DNA of 7,963 bases from an uncultured Bacteroidota bacterium (GTDB taxonomy: Bacteria; Bacteroidota; Bacteroidia; NS11-12g; UBA955), in assembly GCA_903879775.1 (NCBI GenBank), contig CAIRMY010000044.1, forward strand, positions 1 through 7,963. The letters are read 5' to 3'. The notes under the pieces are model-generated. The model was not told the DNA's origin, searched no databases, and saw nothing but the letters and a program-made list of their open reading frames with translations. The position numbers were made by a program, and so were the translations under genes. Of the stretch, positions 1-6,020 are shown piece after piece. Every line of letters begins with the position of its first letter. Positions within the stretch are counted from its first letter, which is position 1.

Positions 1-258
1 ATCAAGCGTTGCCATTGCATCTGAACGGCCATTTGAAATGACGATAATGGTATCATTTATTCTATCTTTAATTTGTAAGCCTGACGATTGATGAATGCTA
101 GCAATAACATTTCCCTCTGGAATAAAATCAGTTAAACAAATCTTTGTTTCTCCAACTCCGAGTTGAATTGGTTTGAAAAAATCTTGAGCAAATTGATTTT
201 GAGCATTCAGCCCACTAAATAAAATTTGAATGGATGCTAAAAGAAAAAACTTTCTCAT
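1..258 (-). CDS. Secreted protein of unknown function, N-terminal part (gene cut by the left edge)
   Basis: An open frame of 86 codons runs from an ATG at 258-256 to the window edge without a stop, so only the N-terminus is visible. Residues 1-19 form a clear signal peptide: MRK, a hydrophobic stretch (FFLLASIQILF), then SGLNA before QNQ, with Gln after the expected signal peptidase I site as is common in Bacteroidota. The mature part (IQLGVGETKICLTDFIPE, then alternating polar and hydrophobic residues) looks like a beta-sandwich. It faintly recalls the N-terminal domains ahead of catalytic modules in some Bacteroidota secreted glycoside hydrolases, but this is an impression from memory, not an assignment. 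It lies 44 bases downstream of the nuclease gene on the same strand and may be the last gene of that operon or have its own promoter; no good TAnnTTTG box is seen in the gap. Confidence 0.72.
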   Translation of the reverse strand, partial: MRKFFLLASIQILFSGLNAQNQFAQDFFKPIQLGVGETKICLTDFIPEGNVIASIHQSSGLQIKDRINDTIIVISNGRSDAMATLD

Positions 259-259
259 A

Positions 260-283
260 CTAAGTGTAAAAATAACACTTTAG
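260..283 (-). other. Short AT-rich inverted repeat directly before the start codon at 258
   Basis: The arms CTAAGTGT (260-267) and ACACTTTAG (275-283) are complementary apart from one bulged T, around a 7-base loop (268-274). On the minus strand the hairpin ends one base before the ATG at 258. No U-tract follows on the minus strand, so it does not look like an intrinsic terminator for the nuclease gene. It could be a leader structure or an operator. The stem is AT-rich and could be chance. Confidence 0.35.
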
Positions 284-302
284 CATAATATTTAAAAATG
301 AA

Positions 303-1415
303 TTACTTGATTATCCAATTGCTTGAAACAATTTTACCCTGCGTTTCTATTTTTATCACAAATAACTGATTTGTTGGGGGTATAAATTCAGCAAAATATC
401 CCTCAAAAAATTTCTGGCCCAATGAATTGTAAACTTCAATTTTGTTTGAAAAATATTGTTCAATTCCGTACCACCTTTGATTAAAATAGTCTGGAAAAAA
501 TTGCGCTTTATTTATTTTCGACACAAAAAGATTGGGTTCATTTAAATAGAATCTGGTAAACACGGGAAAATGATCACTTGTATTTGATGAAAAACTTCCA
601 ATATAAGCATTGGCATAAAATGCAAATGCAGAATCTTTAACCCAGTAATTTTTCAGGCCTGGTGTCACTGCAATATGGTCTATGGCATCTGAATAAGATG
701 CTGTGGTTCTTTGTCCTTTTAAACTTAATTGATAGGTTGGAACTAGGTACGAAGCGTCGTCCCTCCAATTCAGAAAAGGACTTGTATTGTTATTGTAAAT
801 GCTTTTATCGAAATCGTCGTTCCAGTCGCCCATAATCAAACCCTTCTTATTTCTAAAATATTGATTTACGTAATTTTTCAAATACACACTAGAATTGTAT
901 CTTTTATTGTATGACTCTGATTTTTGGGTGGTTGTACCAATATTTGCTTTGAAATGTATGACCCAAACGTAAATTGTATCCGTTTTGCCGTTTAAAGTTG
1001 TTTCTAAAGCCACTTCCAACGGCAATCTACCACTGGCAAAATCTGACTCATATTGCGATAAAATATGTTTTGAATAGATGAGTTTAAAAATGTCTTTTTT
1101 ATAAATCAAAGCGGTTTTTTGCGTTTGAATCCAAGTACTAATTGTTCCGGAATATTGCGATAAATTTGACAATAATTTCTTCCAGTACGTTGAATCACTA
1201 ATTTCGCAGAGCGACATTAAATCAACATCTAAACCTGAAATTAATTGCGTTGCATTATTCAATTGAGTTGTTTGATTTGAGGGACCATTTGTTGGATCAC
1301 CAAACCATTCAATGTTCCATTGAGCCACATCTAATCTAACTGCACTGTTCAACGATGGAACTTGTGCAGAGGCAAAGTTTACCAAGAACAATAGAATGAA
1401 AAGTATATTTTTCAT
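303..1415 (-). CDS. Secreted endonuclease/exonuclease/phosphatase-family protein with a T9SS-like C-terminus
   Basis: This 370-residue protein has a signal peptide (1-17, ending FASA before Gln18) and an EEP (DNase I-like) domain at about 28-290. The family's active-site set can be read off: Asn34 in QWNIEW, Glu71 in LCEI, His154 in VIHFKA, Asp197 and Asn199 in MGDWND, Asp246 in SDAIDHI, and the terminal SDH at 280-282. It should therefore be a metal-dependent phosphoesterase, most likely an extracellular nuclease, though the EEP fold also includes phosphatases and phospholipases and the substrate cannot be read from the sequence. Residues about 296-370 (with KIEVYNSLGQKFFEGY, and ending SNWIIK) resemble a type A T9SS sorting domain, which would send it across the outer membrane. 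The usual PNP motif at the start of that domain is not recognisable. Its ATG shares one base with the nadK stop (TAATG), so translation is probably coupled. Confidence 0.87.
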   Translation of the reverse strand: MKNILFILLFLVNFASAQVPSLNSAVRLDVAQWNIEWFGDPTNGPSNQTTQLNNATQLISGLDVDLMSLCEISDSTYWKKLLSNLSQYSGTISTWIQTQKTALIYKKDIFKLIYSKHILSQYESDFASGRLPLEVALETTLNGKTDTIYVWVIHFKANIGTTTQKSESYNKRYNSSVYLKNYVNQYFRNKKGLIMGDWNDDFDKSIYNNNTSPFLNWRDDASYLVPTYQLSLKGQRTTASYSDAIDHIAVTPGLKNYWVKDSAFAFYANAYIGSFSSNTSDHFPVFTRFYLNEPNLFVSKINKAQFFPDYFNQRWYGIEQYFSNKIEVYNSLGQKFFEGYFAEFIPPTNQLFVIKIETQGKIVSSNWIIK

Positions 1416-2299
1416 TACCCGTCAGTGCGTTTATCGTATCCCCAATTTAATTTGCTTCTAAGTGTGTCCATGAAGTTAACATTTGACAATCGCATCAAAA
1501 TTAATGAGTAGTCAGCTTTTTTAACGGCCATGTTCACATCTCCTGTAATGCTTTGACTTCTTGCATCTAAACTGGCAAGGTAACTGCTTGCCCTGCCCTC
1601 AATTTCAAAAGAAATGACCACATCGTCACTCACAACTACCGGCCTAACATTTAAATTATGAGGCGCAATTGGTGTAATTACAAAACTATCGCTTTTGGGA
1701 AAAATAATAGGACCTCCACAGCTTAAAGAATAGCCCGTTGAGCCAGTTGGTGTAGATACAATTAAACCATCACTCCAATAACTATTTAGAAATTCTCCAT
1801 TCAAGTATGTATGCACTACAATCATACTTGAAGTCTCTTTTTTATGAATCACGAAATCGTTCAAGCCATAATTAAAATCAAATATTTCTTTGTTTGATTC
1901 CAAATGCAGCAGACTCCTCGATTCCAAAATATAATTGCCCTTTTCCAATTCATCGATGGCAAATTCCAATTCTTCTGTTGCAACACCTGCTAAAAACCCT
2001 AGTCGCCCCGTATTAATTGACAACACTGGAATTTTACTATCTCTTACAAATTGTAAAGTATCTAAAATTGTTCCATCACCACCAACGCTAATTAAAACAT
2101 CAATGCCCGCATTATCTGCTGTAAAATAATCAAAAACATGTGGAACAATTGAATTTGAAACTTGCATGTATATAAAATCTTCTAAAGAAGGCGGACAGAA
2201 TATTTGGTGTCCTCGATTATGTAAGGTTAGAATTAAATTAGCCAAAGCATCTCTGTGCTTTGGATCCCTAACCGATTTTGCGTACACTCCAATTTTCAT
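1415..2299 (-). CDS. nadK: NAD kinase
   Basis: This ATP-dependent NAD kinase makes NADP in the cytoplasm and is normally essential. At 294 residues it is full length for the bacterial family. The diagnostic motifs appear in order: GGDGT at 73-77 with catalytic Asp75; NTGRLGFLA at 96-104; the Asn-Asp pair at 147-148 (LNDFVIHK), which contacts the NAD ribose; Asp177 in SDGLIVSTPTGSTGYSLS, the hallmark NAD-binding loop (177-193); and ITPIAPHNLNVRP at 208-220. The ATG at 2299 gives the usual MKIGVYAK beginning, with the first strand of the N-terminal Rossmann-like domain. Its start lies 3 bases after the stop of the outer-membrane protein gene and its stop overlaps the nuclease start by one base, so it sits mid-operon and has no room for its own promoter in the gaps. 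Sharing an operon with folA is sensible, since dihydrofolate reductase uses NADPH. Confidence 0.97.
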   Translation of the reverse strand: MKIGVYAKSVRDPKHRDALANLILTLHNRGHQIFCPPSLEDFIYMQVSNSIVPHVFDYFTADNAGIDVLISVGGDGTILDTLQFVRDSKIPVLSINTGRLGFLAGVATEELEFAIDELEKGNYILESRSLLHLESNKEIFDFNYGLNDFVIHKKETSSMIVVHTYLNGEFLNSYWSDGLIVSTPTGSTGYSLSCGGPIIFPKSDSFVITPIAPHNLNVRPVVVSDDVVISFEIEGRASSYLASLDARSQSITGDVNMAVKKADYSLILMRLSNVNFMDTLRSKLNWGYDKRTDG

Positions 2300-2302
2300 A
2301 AT

Positions 2303-3706
2303 TTATATAGCATGTTTAAACGAAATATTGAATATCCATTGCCCTAAACGATTTCTTGCTATGTCAAATCTACTCAATAGATCGTAATATGCCAAAATAT
2401 CTAGACTAATACCCAAACTATTCAGATTTGTTTGCGCAAGAGTATTCCCATTTTCAACCTGATTTTGACTAAAATTCAATACACGTGCATAGTCACAGAA
2501 AAATGTTATCCATGATTGTAAAGGCATTTTGGAATAATTCTTAGACCAGGGTAAACTCTTAACATTTAATTTTTTGTTCATGATTTCTCGGCGCAACGAA
2601 ACTTTAGATAATATAAACCCATTTCCATCAATTACATACAATTCATATCCCCGAATATAATCATTGGTGTAACCCAATTGACGGCTTTGTAAATAATTTA
2701 AATTGCCAAATTTATATTGACCTTGAATAACAGTACCAATCGAATAAAGCCGATTCAATGGAATAAAGTTTCTCCACTTTGACATGATAGTCTTTAATAA
2801 ATTCTGTTGATTCGAATTTGAAACTGAATACTGTAACTCTCCAAACAATCTAAATTCTGAACCACTAACAGGATAATGCTTTTGGTCTCTAGAATCATAA
2901 ATATAACCAATGTTTAGAGAATTTAAAGATAACTTATTTGAACCACCAATGTAATTTGAATTGAAATTTAAAACAGATTTATCAATTGAAAATTGGTCAA
3001 ATGTGTAATTAAATTCTAGTCCTTTTTCATAAGATATTTTCTTTGTCATTTTAAGGGCACCCGAATAAATTTCCTGGGCATAATTGGGTTCTGTTTTTAA
3101 ATACAATACCCTATTGTCTTTTGTACTTGCCCAAATTTCACGATTTCGGGCATAATTGAATTCAATTTTTCCCAACCAACCATCTCCAAATTTATTATTG
3201 GGCCATTCATAACCTATTCCTAATTGCTGATTAAATCCACCAACCATTGTAAAGGTTAACGTATGATTTAATCCAAATAAATTGTAAAAAATGAAATCCC
3301 CTCCCAAATATAAACGATCTAATTTTGGATCAGACAACCAGTTTCTGAAATTTCGATCTGCAAAACCTCCCTCTGGATTTATCCAAAAATAAAACTCTTC
3401 AGTAACCAGAATGATCAATGAATCTGAGATCTTTCTCAGTTCAACATCTGTAAATAAATTCAGTGAAGACAGTCGCTTTTCCCAACGATTTAAAAGTGAA
3501 TCATTTACAAAAAATGGAAATTCACCGTTAAAATTAATTTCTCTATAAACCGTTTTTAATTGTGTTCTCTTAAGTCCCTCAATTAAAATAAAATGCACAG
3601 AATCATGAACTAAGTGTTTTTGATTCTGAGGGACAATGGCTTTTGCCTCAACTGAAGCAAAAGAGAATAAAGAGAGTATTAAATATTTTAAATGTTTAAA
3701 TTTCAA
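2303..3706 (-). CDS. BamA/Omp85-family outer-membrane protein with one POTRA domain
   Basis: This 467-residue protein has a signal peptide (about 1-22: MKFKHLKYLILSLFSFASVEA), one POTRA-like domain (about 38-105, with LKRTQLKTVYREI and RLSSLNLFTDVEL) and a 16-strand-type beta-barrel (about 130-467). Two blocks support the family: FYFWINPEGGFADRNF (105-120) corresponds to the stretch that joins POTRA to barrel in Bacteroidota BamA-like proteins, and YIRGYELYVIDGNG (350-363) carries the RGY/RGF signature of the barrel's inward loop. It is much shorter than BamA, which has several POTRA domains, so it is more likely a paralogue with its own client or a lipid/protein export role; that role is unknown. 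It ends in Ile, not the aromatic residue usual for barrel proteins. The start is TTG at 3706-3704: no ATG or GTG lies in frame between the upstream stop at 3721-3719 and the signal peptide. TTGA overlaps the folA stop, with GAGAAAA upstream as a weak ribosome site. Confidence 0.85.
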   Translation of the reverse strand: MKFKHLKYLILSLFSFASVEAKAIVPQNQKHLVHDSVHFILIEGLKRTQLKTVYREINFNGEFPFFVNDSLLNRWEKRLSSLNLFTDVELRKISDSLIILVTEEFYFWINPEGGFADRNFRNWLSDPKLDRLYLGGDFIFYNLFGLNHTLTFTMVGGFNQQLGIGYEWPNNKFGDGWLGKIEFNYARNREIWASTKDNRVLYLKTEPNYAQEIYSGALKMTKKISYEKGLEFNYTFDQFSIDKSVLNFNSNYIGGSNKLSLNSLNIGYIYDSRDQKHYPVSGSEFRLFGELQYSVSNSNQQNLLKTIMSKWRNFIPLNRLYSIGTVIQGQYKFGNLNYLQSRQLGYTNDYIRGYELYVIDGNGFILSKVSLRREIMNKKLNVKSLPWSKNYSKMPLQSWITFFCDYARVLNFSQNQVENGNTLAQTNLNSLGISLDILAYYDLLSRFDIARNRLGQWIFNISFKHAI

Positions 3707-4203
3707 TGATTTATTTTCTCATAAATACAAAATGTAAAATCATATAAGTGGGTATCGTCTTTAAAATGATCTTCACTAAAAATACATTTCCACTGTGCTT
3801 TGTTAATTTCTGGGAAAAAGGTATCGGCGTTATTAAAATCATCATGAACATGAGTGATGATGAGCCGATCACAAGAATCAATTAATTGAGAATATATTTG
3901 GGCGCCGCCAATGATCATAATTTCCTCAGGTGAATTTTCTGAGGCCATCTGTATTCCTTCATCTAAGGAATGAACCAAATGAAATCCTTCAATGGTATCG
4001 ATTTGATTTCGACTCAACACAATATTCAATCGATTCTTCAATGGCTTGCCAAGGCTTTCCATCGTTTTGCGGCCCATAATCACAGGTTTCCCCTTCGTAT
4101 TGGAAATAAACCATTTAAAATCAACAGGTAAATGCCAAAGCAAATCATTATTTGCCCCTAATTCTAAATTATTTCCAATTGCCGCAATGATTGTTTTTTG
4201 CAT
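3703..4203 (-). CDS. folA: Dihydrofolate reductase
   Basis: This enzyme reduces dihydrofolate to tetrahydrofolate with NADPH and is the target of trimethoprim. The 166-residue length is normal for the chromosomal bacterial type. Visible landmarks are the N-terminal strand IIAAIGNNLELGANNDLLWHLP, with Trp23 and substrate-binding Asp28 (in PVDFKWF), the cofactor loop VIMGRKTMES at 41-50, a second cofactor loop IMIIGGAQIYSQ at 95-106, and Thr117 in LIITHVH, matching the conserved active-site Thr. It is the first gene of the minus-strand operon, starting 35 bases below the terminator of the preceding gene and having its own promoter there. No thymidylate synthase gene, a frequent folA partner, lies next to it in the window. 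Its TGA stop overlaps the TTG start of the outer-membrane protein gene. Confidence 0.97.
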   Translation of the reverse strand: MQKTIIAAIGNNLELGANNDLLWHLPVDFKWFISNTKGKPVIMGRKTMESLGKPLKNRLNIVLSRNQIDTIEGFHLVHSLDEGIQMASENSPEEIMIIGGAQIYSQLIDSCDRLIITHVHDDFNNADTFFPEINKAQWKCIFSEDHFKDDTHLYDFTFCIYEKINH

Positions 4204-4210
4204 CTGAAAG

Positions 4211-4243
4211 CAAAGTTAGTCTTAAAAGTTAAAAATGCCCAAA
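4211..4243 (-). promoter_or_regulatory. Bacteroidota-type promoter of folA and its operon
   Basis: On the minus strand TTTG (4243-4240) is followed by a 21-base spacer and TAACTTTG (4218-4211), an exact TAnnTTTG -7 box. Both the elements and the spacing fit the Bacteroidota primary sigma consensus. Only 7 bases (CTTTCAG) separate the -7 box from the folA ATG, so the leader would be a few bases at most. The -33 box lies within the distal stem of the upstream terminator. The call rests on sequence match only. Confidence 0.72.
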
Positions 4244-4281
4244 ATAAAAAAACCCTCATTGCTGAGGGTTTTTTATTTTGG
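4239..4281 (-). terminator. Intrinsic terminator after the FAD oxidoreductase gene
   Basis: A near-perfect inverted repeat has arms at 4239-4258 and 4263-4281 that differ by one extra A in an A-run, with a 4-base loop. Read on the minus strand, the GC-rich core is CCCTCA-GCAA-TGAGGG, closed by a GNRA-type GCAA tetraloop. It is preceded by six A and followed by seven T, then ATTTT. It begins 11 bases after the oxidoreductase stop, so it should end that transcript before folA. The symmetric A/T flanks would also let it work on the plus strand, but no plus-strand gene reads into it. Confidence 0.93.
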
Positions 4282-4292
4282 AAAATATTCTT

Positions 4293-5723
4293 TTAGGTAT
4301 TGTACCCTGTTAAATTAATTTCAGTTTGTTCCTGATAATCTGAGTCAGTATTAATTGACCATAAATTTTGATCCTTACCACTTTCAATTTGTTTTGCAAT
4401 TAAAATACCCATCAAAATTGAATGATCTTGGTTGTTATATTTAAATGAACCATAACGACCAATTGGGTACAGATTTTTAAATTCTTTCAAATAATCAATC
4501 ACCGGTTGTAAATTTTCCATATAACCCGTTTCGTATACAGGATAACATTTAGGAATTCTTACCACCGCACTATTTAATACATTTGAAGATGTTTCTATCA
4601 ATTTCAATGTTCTAATTTCTCGTTCGGCCATTTCAATGAGTTTTTCATCGGAATAGCCCCAAAGCTCTTCATGGTCAAAGCTCCAAAACTCCAAGCATAA
4701 AATTGTTGTATTTTTTTCTTTATTAATTGAAGTACACCAATTCCTAAAATTGGTAATTCTTCCATGTTTCACTTCAGGTGAGTGAATGTAAATCCAGTTA
4801 TCGGGGAAAAGTTTATCGCTGTCAATTTCCAAATACACCAAAGTTGTATTTCTAAAATATAATTTTTTAGAAATCTCAAGTATATTTTGATCTATGACGG
4901 TCATGCCTTTAAGCAATAATGTCAATGGCATTGTAGAAATCACAATATCGGCAGTGTATTTTATTCCAGAATCATCGGTCATTGAATGAACAACTTTATC
5001 ATTGTCTACTTCAATTTCTGAAATGCGTTTATTAAATAAAATTTCACCACCCATTTTCAAAATGGCGGTTGCCATTTTTTCATACACTTCTCCAGTACCA
5101 TTTTTGGGGTAAGCGAATTGATCTACCAGGGTTTTATGCTTATTGCCTTTGTTGCCAAATATTGCTGCTTTCACAGCTTCATAAAGCGATAGTTTTTTAA
5201 TTCTTTGTGCAGCCCAATCTGAATCAATTTTATCACAGGTAATTCCCCAAAGTTTTTCAGAATACGTTTTGAAAAACATCTGAAATAGTTTTTTGCCGAA
5301 TTTATCAGTCACCCAATCTTCAAAAGTTTCAAGATTTTTCTTCCCAATAATTCTTTGAATTGCGTAGCTCCAAAGGATTTGGAATATTTCTATGGGACTT
5401 AAATTCTTAAGAACATTTCCTAATTTCAAGGGATAATCAAAAAACTTGTTTTTATAATAGATTCTCGTTAATCGGTTTACAAGTGTATAGTCATCTTGAA
5501 CAACTTCGTGAAATAAATCGTTCACTATTTTATCACTAGAGAAAAAACGATGTGGACCGCAATCTACAATTTGGCCAAAAAGTTCGAAACTTTTGGCCAT
5601 TCCGCCTACTGAACCAGTAGATTCAATTACAGTAACTTTCGTTCCTTTTTTTGCTAACTCATAGGCCGCCGTTAAACCCGCAGGCCCTGCACCAATGACA
5701 ATTACTTTTTTATTCGATGACAT
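4293..5723 (-). CDS. FAD-dependent oxidoreductase, amine-oxidase / UDP-galactopyranose-mutase-like
   Basis: This 476-residue cytoplasmic protein opens with a dinucleotide-binding fold: VIVIGAGPAGLTAAYELA (8-24, GxGxxG at 11-16), Glu34 in VTVIES for the adenosine ribose, and GSVGGMAKS (38-45). Next come DCGPHRFF (54-61) and YYKNKFFDYPL (89-99), which recall the substrate region of the UDP-galactopyranose mutase/HemY-like flavoproteins. KTYSEKLWGITCDKIDSDWAAQRIK (152-176) is a conserved block of this subgroup. The C-terminal FAD-contacting segment is at about 422-440, with GRYG and the Asn-Gln-Asp-His stretch. Relatives often lie in polysaccharide clusters and are often labelled protoporphyrinogen oxidase, but neither role can be claimed here: no heme or glycan gene adjoins it. 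It appears to be a single-gene transcription unit with its own promoter and terminator. The ATG at 5723 gives the expected short lead (MSSNKK) before the first strand. The fold is secure, the reaction unknown. Confidence 0.88.
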   Translation of the reverse strand: MSSNKKVIVIGAGPAGLTAAYELAKKGTKVTVIESTGSVGGMAKSFELFGQIVDCGPHRFFSSDKIVNDLFHEVVQDDYTLVNRLTRIYYKNKFFDYPLKLGNVLKNLSPIEIFQILWSYAIQRIIGKKNLETFEDWVTDKFGKKLFQMFFKTYSEKLWGITCDKIDSDWAAQRIKKLSLYEAVKAAIFGNKGNKHKTLVDQFAYPKNGTGEVYEKMATAILKMGGEILFNKRISEIEVDNDKVVHSMTDDSGIKYTADIVISTMPLTLLLKGMTVIDQNILEISKKLYFRNTTLVYLEIDSDKLFPDNWIYIHSPEVKHGRITNFRNWCTSINKEKNTTILCLEFWSFDHEELWGYSDEKLIEMAEREIRTLKLIETSSNVLNSAVVRIPKCYPVYETGYMENLQPVIDYLKEFKNLYPIGRYGSFKYNNQDHSILMGILIAKQIESGKDQNLWSINTDSDYQEQTEINLTGYNT

Positions 5724-5751
5724 TTAAATTATCTGAAAATAATCAGGTACT

Positions 5752-5780
5752 ACAAATCTACATTTGATTTGTTACAAATA
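5752..5780. repeat. Overlapping CAAAT/ATTTG inverted repeats around the oxidoreductase promoter
   Basis: ACAAATC (5752-5758) pairs perfectly with GATTTGT (5766-5772) across 7 bases. The second arm also forms ATTTG-TTA-CAAAT (about 5767-5779) with a third copy. The first arm coincides with the -7 box, so binding at the repeats could block or tune the promoter. Such short AT-rich repeats also arise by chance, so an operator role is only a possibility. Confidence 0.35.
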
Positions 5781-5784
5781 GAAA
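5753..5784 (-). promoter_or_regulatory. Probable promoter of the FAD oxidoreductase gene
   Basis: The minus strand holds TAGATTTG (5760-5753), an exact TAnnTTTG -7 box. It is preceded at a 20-base spacing by TTTC (5784-5781), a three-of-four match to the TTTG -33 element. The -7 box ends 29 bases before the ATG at 5723, giving a leader of about 25 bases, longer than for folA or der. No clear Shine-Dalgarno sequence is present in that leader, as is usual in this phylum. Confidence 0.55.
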
Positions 5785-5983
5785 TTATTTAACGGTTGAT
5801 AAAATAATATTTACAACCCTTTGTAGAGTATCATCATTTAAATTACTCGTCATACCTTTTGTTAATTTAGAATCTTTTGAATATAATTCTCAACCAACGA
5901 TTGCCTTTATACAATCCTGTTGAACCAATAACATATTTTATAGTATCCTTTTATCTCCGATTCCCCCATTCTGCTCGATTTCC

Positions 5984-6015
5984 TTTAAGAAACTCGTTCT
6001 ATTGCCTTATCTTTG
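5984..6015 (+). promoter_or_regulatory. Promoter of der with near-leaderless spacing
   Basis: TATCTTTG (6008-6015) is an exact TAnnTTTG -7 box. A weaker TTTA (5984-5987) lies 20 bases upstream in the -33 position. Only CAGTT separates the -7 box from the ATG at 6021, so transcription should start within a few bases of, or at, the start codon. This placement also argues against any der start upstream of 6021. Confidence 0.68.
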
Positions 6016-6020
6016 CAGTT

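Larger units (their letters stand above)
5724..6020. other. Divergent intergenic region
   Basis: These 297 bases separate the divergently transcribed oxidoreductase and der genes. They contain the minus-strand promoter near 5753-5784, overlapping inverted repeats at 5752-5780, a short GGTTG/CAACC pair (5794-5798 and 5814-5818), and the der promoter at 5984-6015. An open frame runs through 5877-6020 into der, but its translation (LNIILNQRLPLY onward) resembles nothing I recognise and is not part of Der. I see no RNA gene or convincing small gene here. Confidence 0.6.

Noticed and set aside
1935..2129. Plus-strand 64-codon open frame inside nadK
   Set aside because: It lies wholly antisense to the well-supported nadK gene, and its translation is low-complexity with no recognisable motif.
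2166..2387. Plus-strand 73-codon open frame across the nadK/outer-membrane protein junction
   Set aside because: It is antisense to two real genes and has no promoter-like sequence or recognisable domain.
4239..4281. The large inverted repeat as an insertion-sequence end or attachment site
   Set aside because: The GC core, tetraloop, T-tract and position 11 bases after a stop codon fit an intrinsic terminator; no transposase or direct repeats are nearby.
5877..6020. N-terminal extension of Der or a separate small protein
   Set aside because: It has a TTG start, no homology I can recognise, a promoter box inside it, and the standard Der N-terminus begins right after it.
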